In this document: positions 1 to 5,635 of the stretch, piece after piece
Numbering within the stretch: the stretch's first letter is position 1
How the letters are laid out: each line of letters starts with the position of its first letter
NCBI GenBank assembly: GCA_955651875.1
Contig: CATPAP010000201.1
Location: forward strand, 1 to 8,734
Direction: 5' to 3'
From: Candidatus Dormiibacterota bacterium
GTDB lineage: Bacteria > Chloroflexota > Dormibacteria > Aeolococcales > Aeolococcaceae
DNA length: 8,734 nt
The notes under the pieces: model-generated
What the model saw: only the letters and a program-made list of their open reading frames with translations
Told to the model about the DNA's origin: nothing
Databases searched by the model: none
Program-made: the position numbers and the translations under genes

Positions 1-1
1 C

Positions 2-451
2 GCCTGGGGCGCCAATCGCGCCCACAACCCGCAGCTCGCCGCCGACCTCCTCGCGTTGGGGATCGTCGGCCTGGGCGTCCTTGCGGCGTTCCTCGTATCG
101 CTCAGCCTCAGCGACCGCGCCGCACGGCTTCGTGAGGAGCCTGAGGAGGACGCCGCCCTGGCCTGGCCGGCCGATGCGAGCCGCACGGACCGCGCCGGCA
201 ACGCGCCGACACTCGCTGACGTCACCGCCGCCAGGATCGCCCTGCTCGAGGCGCGCCTTGCCGTCGAGGAGGCGGAATTGGAGGCGGCGATCGCGACCGT
301 GGCCGCCGCGGACGCGGCCTCGGTGGCGACCGAGCCGCTGCTGCGCGAGGAGGTCCTCGAGACCGTCGTCGGTCTGGTGGGCTCGGGGCACCTTCGCCAG
401 CCCGGCGACATCGCGCGCGAGCTCGAGCACCTCCTCAAGGACGCCAGCTAG
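2..451 (+). CDS. Membrane-anchored helical protein of unknown function, 5' end outside window
   Basis: The frame is open from the left edge, so the gene probably begins upstream. The first possible start inside the window, a TTG at 56, falls within the hydrophobic segment and has no Shine-Dalgarno sequence before it. The visible part begins with a polar stretch (AWGANRAHNPQLAAD) and then one membrane-spanning helix of about 20 residues (LALGIVGLGVLAAFLVSLSL). It continues with a charged region rich in Arg, Glu and Asp, then an Ala/Glu-rich helix (ARIALLEARLAVEEAELEAA) with coiled-coil character. The C-terminus (residues about EEVLETVVGLVGSGHLRQPG onward) looks like a compact helical domain. 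I do not recognise a family. The layout suggests a single-pass protein with a soluble helical domain. It lies upstream of, and in the same direction as, a second unknown helical gene and the PspA fusion; whether they are functionally linked is unknown. Confidence 0.6.
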   Translation, partial: AWGANRAHNPQLAADLLALGIVGLGVLAAFLVSLSLSDRAARLREEPEEDAALAWPADASRTDRAGNAPTLADVTAARIALLEARLAVEEAELEAAIATVAAADAASVATEPLLREEVLETVVGLVGSGHLRQPGDIARELEHLLKDAS

Positions 452-542
452 ACCTCTCGCGCGCTGCTCAGCCGTGCACTGGCGGCCATTCAGGTGTACG
501 GTCAGGCTCAGCGAGGTCTCTCCGTCCCACTTCACGTCCCGC

Positions 543-547
543 AGGAG
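543..547 (+). promoter_or_regulatory. Ribosome binding site that fixes the start at 554
   Basis: AGGAG lies six bases before the ATG at 554, which is ideal spacing. The upstream in-frame GTG at 494 has no comparable purine-rich sequence before it, so the shorter protein is preferred. Confidence 0.7.
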
Positions 548-553
548 ATCCCC

Positions 554-964
554 ATGGCCGTGCACGCGTCCCCCGGCGAGCCCGTCGAGGACACCCGCAA
601 CCGCGTCGTCGAGCTGGTCGGCACCGGGCAGGGCGCACGCCGCGCCCCCGTGCCTGTCGACGACACCCCCGTGATCCTCGCGCTGCAGCTCCAGGCGATC
701 GATACCTTCGTCGAGATGATCCGCCTGCGCACCGCCGTCGCCGACAGGGACCGGCGCATCGCCACCCTCACCATGGGCCTGCGGACGTGGCGCGAGCGCG
801 CCGGGATCGAGCAGGCGGAGCACCGTCGCGACGCCACTGAGGCCCGCGAGCGCGAGCGCGAGATCATCAGCCTTCTCCACCAGCAGATGAACATGGCCGA
901 CGCTGCCACGGCAGAGCTGGAGCGGATCCGAGCCCTGCCGTGGTGGCGCCGCGTACGCGGTTGA
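554..964 (+). CDS. Small charged helical (coiled-coil-like) protein of unknown function
   Basis: A protein of 136 aa starting MAVHASPGEPVED. I do not recognise the family. From about residue 37 it is almost entirely predicted helix: a leucine/isoleucine-containing stretch (ILALQLQAIDTFVEMIRLRT), then a heptad-like charged segment rich in Arg and Glu (ATEAREREREIISLLHQQMN). It ends in the tryptophan-rich basic motif LPWWRRVRG, which could bind membrane or another protein, though that is only a guess. There is no signal peptide or membrane helix. An in-frame GTG at 494 would add 20 residues but lacks a ribosome binding site. It follows the membrane protein gene after 102 bases and precedes the PspA fusion by 147 bases, all on the same strand. 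Transcription may be shared or separate. Confidence 0.7.
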   Translation: MAVHASPGEPVEDTRNRVVELVGTGQGARRAPVPVDDTPVILALQLQAIDTFVEMIRLRTAVADRDRRIATLTMGLRTWRERAGIEQAEHRRDATEAREREREIISLLHQQMNMADAATAELERIRALPWWRRVRG

Positions 965-977
965 CGCGCTACGCGGC
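948..977 (+). terminator. GC-rich inverted repeat over a gene end, possible weak terminator
   Basis: GCCGCGT at 948-954 can pair with ACGCGGC at 971-977. The left arm can instead pair with the adjacent ACGCGG, because CCGCGTACGCGG at 949-960 is a perfect 12-bp palindrome. The two hairpins are mutually exclusive. There is no T-run, so intrinsic termination is doubtful. The left part overlaps the last codons of the 554-964 gene. Confidence 0.25.
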
Positions 978-1016
978 CAACGCCTGGGGCTCCTAGTTCG
1001 CGTACTGAGCGACGTC

Positions 1017-1029
1017 GTGGTCGGACCAC
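1017..1029 (+). repeat. Short inverted repeat upstream of the PspA fusion
   Basis: GTGGT-CGG-ACCAC is a 5-bp dyad with a 3-base centre. It lies about 30 bases upstream of the candidate -10 element and 83 bases before the start codon. It could be an operator half-site pair, but it is short enough to occur by chance in GC-rich DNA. Confidence 0.25.
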
Positions 1030-1060
1030 TGTGCGGGCTCGGCCCTCTCACCGACACGCT

Positions 1061-1066
1061 TAGAAT
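1061..1066 (+). promoter_or_regulatory. Candidate -10 element for the PspA fusion gene
   Basis: TAGAAT stands out in an otherwise GC-rich intergenic region and matches the -10 consensus at five of six positions. No good -35 box is present at 16-18 bases upstream (the region reads CTCGGC). It would give a leader of roughly 40 bases before the ATG at 1112. An activator-dependent or alternative-sigma promoter is possible. Confidence 0.3.
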
Positions 1067-1111
1067 CGAGCCGCCCGGCAACCGCCCGGTCCGACGGCTA
1101 GGAGGCATTCC

Positions 1112-2137
1112 ATGAGCGTGTTCCGGCGCTTCAGCAACATCTTCCAGCAGAAGAGCAACGCCGCTCTCGACCGGCTCGAGGATCCTTCGCAGGCGATCGA
1201 CCTTTCCTACCAGCAGCTGCTCGAGCAGCAGCAGAAGCTGCGCACCGCCCTGGTCGAGGCGAGCACCGGGCAGAAGCGCCTCGAGAACCAGGCGGCCGAG
1301 ATGGACAAGCGCATCGGCCAGCTCAACACCGCGGCGCAGCAGGCGATGCAGTCAGGCAAGGAGGATCTCGCCACCCAGGCGCTGACCCAGGCGGAGGTGC
1401 TCGGCCAACAGCGTCAGCAGCTCAACCCGCAAATCCAGTCGATCGCCGCGCAGGTCGCCAAGCTGCAGCAGGGCATTCAGCGGTACCAGCAGCGGGTGGC
1501 GGCATTCGCCAACCAGCGCGAGGCGCTCAAGGCGTCGTACGAGGCGTCCAAAGCGACGAGCGCGGCGGGCGACACCCTCGCCGGCATCGGCGAGCACACC
1601 TCGGACGCGGCGATGATGATGCAGCGCGCCCAGGACAAGATCGCCCGCACGCAGGCGCACGCCGACGCGGTGGATTCCCTGCTGGACAGCGGCGTCCTCG
1701 ACGCGCCGCTCCTCGGCGGTGGCGGCAATGCGCTCGACGACCAGATCACCGCGACCGTTGTCGACAGCAACGTTCAGGCCAAGCTCGCCGCCATGAAGTC
1801 ACAGCTCGGGCTCGCCGCACCGGCCGCCGCTCCCGCGCTCCCCGACGGCGGCATCGTCGTGCGCATCCACGGCGATGAGCAGTACCGCCTGTCGGAGCCG
1901 GCACGCCCGCAGCTCGACGCTTACGACCACCGCCTCGTTGACGCCGTCCGGTCCGGCGACGACGCCGCGTTCCACGCTGCTCTCGGCGAGGTCACCGCCT
2001 TCGTCAAGTCCACGGGCACGCAGCTGTCCCACGAGGACCTCTCCACCAGCGAAATCATTCTGCCCAGCACCGACATGTCGCTGGACGAGGTGACCACCAT
2101 GCTCCAGCAGGAGAACTGGATGGGCCAGCCGGCCTGA
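1112..2137 (+). CDS. pspA: PspA/IM30-family protein with a fused C-terminal PspAA domain
   Basis: A 341-aa protein. PspA/IM30/Vipp1 proteins are peripheral coiled-coil proteins that assemble on the inner face of the cytoplasmic membrane under envelope stress and limit leakage. Residues 1-232 fit this family: an N-terminal amphipathic segment (MSVFRRFSNIFQQKSNAALD), the DP-containing start of the first helix, then long Gln/Ala/Glu-rich helices with a typical hairpin layout. Residues 233-246 are an Ala/Pro linker. Residues 247-341 (beginning GIVVRIHGDEQYRL, with ALDD-like YDHRLVDAV, SGDDAAFHAAL, EIILPSTDMSLDEV) match the PspAA domain, normally described as a separate partner protein of about 90 aa. 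The start is firm: AGGAGG at 1100-1105 lies six bases before the ATG. No PspB, PspC or PspF is visible. The gene converges with the YbjQ operon. Confidence 0.93.
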   Translation: MSVFRRFSNIFQQKSNAALDRLEDPSQAIDLSYQQLLEQQQKLRTALVEASTGQKRLENQAAEMDKRIGQLNTAAQQAMQSGKEDLATQALTQAEVLGQQRQQLNPQIQSIAAQVAKLQQGIQRYQQRVAAFANQREALKASYEASKATSAAGDTLAGIGEHTSDAAMMMQRAQDKIARTQAHADAVDSLLDSGVLDAPLLGGGGNALDDQITATVVDSNVQAKLAAMKSQLGLAAPAAAPALPDGGIVVRIHGDEQYRLSEPARPQLDAYDHRLVDAVRSGDDAAFHAALGEVTAFVKSTGTQLSHEDLSTSEIILPSTDMSLDEVTTMLQQENWMGQPA

Positions 2138-2142
2138 CCGGC
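2128..2142. terminator. Small hairpin between convergent genes
   Basis: GCCGG (2128-2132) and CCGGC (2138-2142) can form a 5-bp stem with a 5-base loop spanning the stop codon of the PspA fusion. It sits in the 21-base gap between the two convergent stop codons. The plus strand continues GGCTTGTT, a poor T-tract, so this is at best a weak bidirectional terminator. Confidence 0.25.
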
Positions 2143-2158
2143 GGCTTGTTGCGCAGCT

Positions 2159-2989
2159 CTACTGCGACGTCGCGTCGGTCAGCGCGACGTCCGCATCGTT
2201 GAGCGGCAGCACCATGGTGGGGTCGAGCCGGCGATGACCCGACTTCGCCAGGGCAACGGTGGTGCCGATGGCGAGGAACTCGATGACGTGGCTGCCCCAG
2301 ATGTGCGACGCCTGCTCGATGCGCATGGCCACGATCCCCTGCGCACCGGTGCCTCGTGCCTCCTCCTGCATGCGCGTCATGGCCAGCTCACGCGCCTCGT
2401 ACAGCGCCCCTGTGTAGTTGCCCAGCTCGACGTTCTGAGTTGCCTGGCCCAACCACGTCGACAGCCCCTGGTGGGCGATGTGGTACACGCACGCACCGAA
2501 TGCCAGCCCCACGGGTTCGTAGCCGGCGCGCACCAGCAGGTACAGGTCCTGGCCGGAGAGATCGCTCAGCCACAGCCGGGGTGAGCGCACGCTCGGATTG
2601 GCCACCGCGGTGCCCATCGCGACGAACTCCGCCAGGCTTTCGCGACCGTGGTGGATGCGCACGTCGAGCTTCATGCCGACCACCCCCTGGCCACCGACGC
2701 TCTGCGCATGCCGCTCCATCCTGCGGACGGCGTCGGTGCGGGCGGCGTACATCACCTCGGTCAGGCCACCCATCTCCTCGTTGGTGCTCCAGTTCTGCGT
2801 CTGGTAGCCGATGTGATACACGCCGCTGCCCACCACCAGGCCGAGCGGTTCGTAGCCGATCTCCTTGAGCAGCACCGCCTCGTCGACGGAGAGATCACTG
2901 CTGAAGCGCCGCCCCTCGTGGCGCTGGCCACGGCCTGTCGCCAGGCACTGCAGGGCTGCGTCAGCGCGCGGATGCGGCGCCACCGGCAT
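2159..2989 (-). CDS. Tandem YbjQ-like domain protein, third paralogue (operon-terminal)
   Basis: A 276-aa protein with two YbjQ-like (PF01906-type, putative heavy-metal-binding) domains. Domain 1 is about residues 29-129: SDLSV, GYEPLGLVVGSGVYHIG, VGGQGVVGMKLDV, ending EFVAMGTAV. Domain 2 is about residues 139-247: SDLSGQD, GYEPVGLAFGACVYHIAHQG, TGAQGIVAMRIEQ, ending EFLAIGTTV. YbjQ proteins form small ring-like oligomers; their biochemical role is not established. Domain 2 carries C167-x2-H170-x2-H173 and an SHIWGSH motif (228-234), both plausible metal ligands by inference. There is no signal peptide or membrane helix, so it is probably cytoplasmic. Its start overlaps the stop of the preceding gene by one base (TGATG), implying translational coupling. 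It is much closer in sequence to the first paralogue than to the middle one. Confidence 0.88.
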   Translation of the reverse strand: MPVAPHPRADAALQCLATGRGQRHEGRRFSSDLSVDEAVLLKEIGYEPLGLVVGSGVYHIGYQTQNWSTNEEMGGLTEVMYAARTDAVRRMERHAQSVGGQGVVGMKLDVRIHHGRESLAEFVAMGTAVANPSVRSPRLWLSDLSGQDLYLLVRAGYEPVGLAFGACVYHIAHQGLSTWLGQATQNVELGNYTGALYEARELAMTRMQEEARGTGAQGIVAMRIEQASHIWGSHVIEFLAIGTTVALAKSGHRRLDPTMVLPLNDADVALTDATSQ

Positions 2990-3924
2990 CAGTGCAACCT
3001 CATGATCGGCAGCGGTTCCTCGTCGAGGGGATCCTTGGCATAGCGGCGTACGGCAGTGCCGACCGAGAGCAGTTCGACGAGCAGCGCGCCGTTGCTGACC
3101 TCGTGGGTGGCGAAGTCGACGTCGACCCCGACCGCCCCGTCGGCGTCACCGGCGCCGATCTCGGCCTCGAGGCGGCTGATGCCGAGCAGCCGGGCTGCCT
3201 CGATGCCGTCGCTGACCTGTTCGACGCGCACGTTGTTCCACGAGCGCAGCAGCCATTCGGTGCCGCAACCCGGATCGATCTCCACGGCGCCGATGCCCAC
3301 CACGAGGGAGACGGGCACGTAGCCGCCGTGGATCAGCTTGCTGAACGCCACCCCGTCGAGGTGGGACATGAAGGGACGGTCCAGGTGCGGACCGCCGGCG
3401 CGCCTGATCGCGGTGCCGATCACGGTGAATTCCAGCGCGTTGCCCACGCCCTCGAGGTGCCGTCGCAGGAGGCGCACGCCGACCACCCCATGCGCGCCCA
3501 GGTCGCGCGCCTCCTCGGTGATCCGTGCCAGGGCCGCGTCGCGGGCGTCGACGACGCCCTGCTCGTACATGGTGTGTTCCCAGTTGTAGCCGTAGCGGTG
3601 ATCAGGGCCCGCGCGGTAGTAGCCGTAGCCGTGCGGGCATGGGTAGGTCTGGACGGCCCCGCCGGTCGCACCGAGGCCGAAGACCGTGCTGTAGCCCCAT
3701 TGCGCGGCGATGCGGTAGACGCTCGAGCCCATCACCATCCCCACCGGCTCGAAGCCGGCGTGGCGCACCGCCGCGAGCTCGGCGACGGAGAGATCGCTGG
3801 TCCAGGCGGCACCTGCCTCGCGCAGCTGCTCGATGCGGTCGCGTGCCGCCAGCGGAAGCTCGCCGCGTTCCAGCGCGGCGATGCTCTCCAGCTGACGTTG
3901 CTCTGCCGCGTGCTGGTCGGCCAT
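2989..3924 (-). CDS. Tandem YbjQ-like domain protein, second paralogue, divergent with His/Tyr/Gly insertion
   Basis: A 311-aa protein. The ATG at 3924 is chosen because it overlaps the preceding gene's stop by one base (TGATG) and its N-terminus lines up with the paralogues; the frame stays open further upstream only as antisense-free shadow. Residues 1-40 form a charged helix. Domain 1 is about 41-173 (WTSDLSV, GFEPVGMVMGSSVYRIA, LGAHGVVGVRLL, EFTVIGTAI). It is interrupted at about 82-119 by a Gly/Tyr/His-rich insertion containing C96, H98, H109 and H117. Domain 2 (about 184-293) is diverged: SHLDG replaces SDLSG, and the C-x2-H-x2-H and SHxWGSH motifs of its siblings are absent, but it still ends VELLSVGTAV. 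One reading is that this subunit has a distinct role in a hetero-oligomer. It sits in the middle of the triplicated genes. Confidence 0.87.
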   Translation of the reverse strand: MADQHAAEQRQLESIAALERGELPLAARDRIEQLREAGAAWTSDLSVAELAAVRHAGFEPVGMVMGSSVYRIAAQWGYSTVFGLGATGGAVQTYPCPHGYGYYRAGPDHRYGYNWEHTMYEQGVVDARDAALARITEEARDLGAHGVVGVRLLRRHLEGVGNALEFTVIGTAIRRAGGPHLDRPFMSHLDGVAFSKLIHGGYVPVSLVVGIGAVEIDPGCGTEWLLRSWNNVRVEQVSDGIEAARLLGISRLEAEIGAGDADGAVGVDVDFATHEVSNGALLVELLSVGTAVRRYAKDPLDEEPLPIMRLH

Positions 3925-4754
3925 CAGCGGTCCAGGGAGAGAACCAGCTTCGGCGTCTCGATCTTCCGGTCGGGAAGCTTGCGCACCGCCGTGCCCATGG
4001 CGAAGAACTCGATGGTGTGGCTGCCCCACACGTGCGACTTCTCCTGGATCTGGACACCCACGATCCCCTCGGCCTTCAGCTTGAGCGCCTCGTCCTGCAT
4101 GCGTTCCATGGCAAGCTCGCGCGCCTCGTAGAGAGCCTGGGTGAAGTTGCCCATCTCCCTGTTCTGGCCGATGTTCCCCAGCGCCTGAAACATCCCCTGG
4201 TGCGCCACGTGATACACGCAGGTGCCGAGCACCAGGCCGAGCGGCGCGTGGCCGGACTGCAGCAGCGTCCAGAAGTCCTGGCCGCTGAGGTCCGACGTGA
4301 ACGGCTTGCCCTCGGGCGTCTTCCAGTTGCCGCCATCCTCTGCTGAAACAGCGGTTCCGATGGCCAGGAACTCGGCGGTACCGCGGCCCCATTCATAGAA
4401 GCCCACATCCAGGCGCACGCCCACCACGCCGTCGGCGCCGAGAACGTCCGCCTCCTCCTCCATGCGCGCCATGGCGAGTTCTCGAGCGGCGTACATCGCC
4501 TGGGTCAGCGACTGCACCTCCTGGCTTGTACTCCACGTCTTGGTGGTGAGGCCGATGTGGTAGATGCTGCTGCCCACCACCAGGCCGCGGGGATGGAAGC
4601 CCGCTTCCTTGACGAGGAGGAACTCGTTCACCGACAGGTCGGACGTGAACAGCGCGTCCTTCCCCTGCAGCTCGCTGAGGCGGCGAAGCGCGTCCTTGGG
4701 CAGCCCCTCGAGTTCGGTCGGCGCTGGCGGCGGCGGAGGCGGTTGCTGGCTCAT
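3924..4754 (-). CDS. Tandem YbjQ-like domain protein, first paralogue
   Basis: A 276-aa protein starting MSQQPPPPPPAPTELEG: a proline-rich N-terminus, a short charged helix (20-32), then two YbjQ-like domains. Domain 1 is about 36-136 (FTSDLSV, GFHPRGLVVGSSIYHIG, LGADGVVGVRLDV, EFLAIGTAV). Domain 2 is about 151-257 (FTSDLSGQD, LGLVLGTCVYHVAHQG, KAEGIVGVQIQEKS, EFFAMGTAV). Domain 2 has C179-x2-H182-x2-H185 and SHVWGSH (240-246), both shared with the third paralogue. The family is annotated as putative heavy-metal-binding; metal binding here is inferred. An upstream AGAGGA about nine bases before the ATG at 4754 serves as a modest ribosome binding site. The frame continues further upstream, but the ORF there overlaps the preceding gene and does not resemble the family. 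A 40-base gap separates it from the upstream gene of the operon. Confidence 0.9.
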   Translation of the reverse strand: MSQQPPPPPPAPTELEGLPKDALRRLSELQGKDALFTSDLSVNEFLLVKEAGFHPRGLVVGSSIYHIGLTTKTWSTSQEVQSLTQAMYAARELAMARMEEEADVLGADGVVGVRLDVGFYEWGRGTAEFLAIGTAVSAEDGGNWKTPEGKPFTSDLSGQDFWTLLQSGHAPLGLVLGTCVYHVAHQGMFQALGNIGQNREMGNFTQALYEARELAMERMQDEALKLKAEGIVGVQIQEKSHVWGSHTIEFFAMGTAVRKLPDRKIETPKLVLSLDR

Positions 4755-4794
4755 CGGTGCTGATCCTCTGGGAGGTGCGGAATGGACGTCAGCG

Positions 4795-5187
4795 TCAGGT
4801 GACAAGCGAGCGCAGCGCGGCGCTGGCGTCCGCGCTGCTCTGCGCGCGGGTCTGCAGGGCGCCGAGCAGCGCGCGCAGCCACGCCTGGAAGTCCAGCTCC
4901 TCGGAGCGCAGAGTGATTCCCCGGACCGCGTGCGCATGGCGTGCGGCCACGGCGCCGTGGCGAATCTCGGCTTCGAACAGGTCGGCGCCGGCGTGGACGG
5001 TGATCCTCTTCACCGGATGGTCCTTCTTGAAGAGACCGCCCTCGCGCTCCAGGTCCACGGTGCCGGGCATCGAGTCGCTCAACTTTGTCGCCAGCACCTG
5101 GAAGAAGACGCCGATGTCGCTGGCATCCGCGCGCAGCGACGCGGCGAGGGCGTCGAGATCCTGCTCCTGCGGCGGAACATCGGTCAT
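4795..5187 (-). CDS. Conserved small protein of unknown function, paralogue B
   Basis: A 130-aa soluble protein paralogous to its upstream neighbour. Shared features in order: an acidic N-terminus (DLDALAASLRADASD); a helix with FFQVLATKL; a V-x-L-E-R-E segment followed by GLFKK (51-55); beta strands RITVHAGADLFEAEI (61-75); A-x-RH-x-HAV (82-88); and a C-terminal helix pair around W103 ending AALRSLVT. I recall the general pattern (helix, LF-KK loop, strands, W-L-x-x-L helices) from uncharacterised actinobacterial proteins but cannot name a domain. No signal peptide or membrane helix is seen. The ATG at 5187 is supported by alignment with the paralogue's N-terminus; the Shine-Dalgarno match is weak (GGGG). 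It lies 46 bases after the paralogue and 40 before the first YbjQ gene, so it is in the operon. Confidence 0.82.
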   Translation of the reverse strand: MTDVPPQEQDLDALAASLRADASDIGVFFQVLATKLSDSMPGTVDLEREGGLFKKDHPVKRITVHAGADLFEAEIRHGAVAARHAHAVRGITLRSEELDFQAWLRALLGALQTRAQSSADASAALRSLVT

Positions 5188-5233
5188 GGCCGGCCCCAGT
5201 GTAGGAGGGTGCCCAGCGCGGGCCCCGTGCGCC

Positions 5234-5635
5234 TCAGGTCGTCAGCGACCGCAGCGCGTCGGTCGCTGCGGCTCTCGCTTGCGCGTCCTGCGCCACGCTC
5301 GCTAGCAGGGCGGCCACCCACTGCTCCATCCCGATCTCTTTCGAATAGGGAAGGCCGCCACCCACGCCATGCACGGCATGGATGTGGCGGCACGCCAGCC
5401 GGCCCTGCCCCATCTCCGCTTCGAACGTCTCGTCGCCGAGGTGGACGCTGACCATGCGTGCCAGCCGCTTCTTCTTGAAGAGACTGTGCTCGCGCTCGAC
5501 CGTGGTGTTCTGTGGCAGCGCGTTCTCGAGCGTCGCGCAAAGCACCCGAAAGAAGACTGCCGAGTCACGGGCGTCCGACTGCAGGGACGCCGAGAGCCCG
5601 CTCAGGTCTGTTTCAGGCGGAGGGTCGTCGCTCAC
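5234..5635 (-). CDS. Conserved small protein of unknown function, paralogue A
   Basis: A 133-aa protein starting at a GTG (5635). The start is chosen because MSDDPPPETDLSGLSASLQSD aligns directly with MTDVPPQEQDLDALAASLRAD of the paralogue. The open frame extends upstream but only as an Arg/Pro-rich shadow of the preceding gene. Conserved with the paralogue: FFRVL (28-32), VEREHSLFKKK (46-56), MVSVHLGDETFEAEM (61-75), ACRHIHAV (81-88), W106, and the ending DALRSLTT. Function is unknown; it is probably cytoplasmic, with helices flanking a small beta region. It has an extra stretch (GGGLPYSKEIG) before the tryptophan. No Shine-Dalgarno sequence is visible before the GTG, and the start lies 23 bases inside the end of the preceding gene, so translational coupling is likely. 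Confidence 0.8.
   Translation of the reverse strand: MSDDPPPETDLSGLSASLQSDARDSAVFFRVLCATLENALPQNTTVEREHSLFKKKRLARMVSVHLGDETFEAEMGQGRLACRHIHAVHGVGGGLPYSKEIGMEQWVAALLASVAQDAQARAAATDALRSLTT

Larger units (their letters stand above)
2159..4754 (-). repeat. Block of three tandemly duplicated two-domain YbjQ-like genes
   Basis: Three adjacent genes on one strand encode paralogous proteins of 276, 311 and 276 aa, each with two YbjQ-like domains, giving six domain copies. First domains share SDLSV and second domains of the outer genes share SDLSGQD. Each domain ends in G-T-(A/T)-(V/I). The outer genes still match at nucleotide level, for example around 2380-2430 versus 4104-4160. The likely order is domain duplication first, then gene duplication, with the middle copy diverging most. 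Confidence 0.85.

Noticed and set aside
494..553. GTG at 494 as the start of the small helical protein
   Set aside because: It has no ribosome binding site, whereas the ATG at 554 has AGGAG at ideal spacing.
981..990. CGCCTGGGGC repeated at 1-10 and 981-990
   Set aside because: A 10-base match in GC-rich DNA with no further similarity around it; likely chance.
2992..4131. Long plus-strand open frame (379 codons) across the YbjQ genes
   Set aside because: It is antisense to genes with clear YbjQ motifs and paralogue conservation. Its translation has no recognisable domain, and long antisense frames are expected at this GC content.
4564..5451. Plus-strand open frame (295 codons) opposite the small paralogues
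   Set aside because: It is antisense to two genes that align with each other along their full length; its own sequence is low-complexity.
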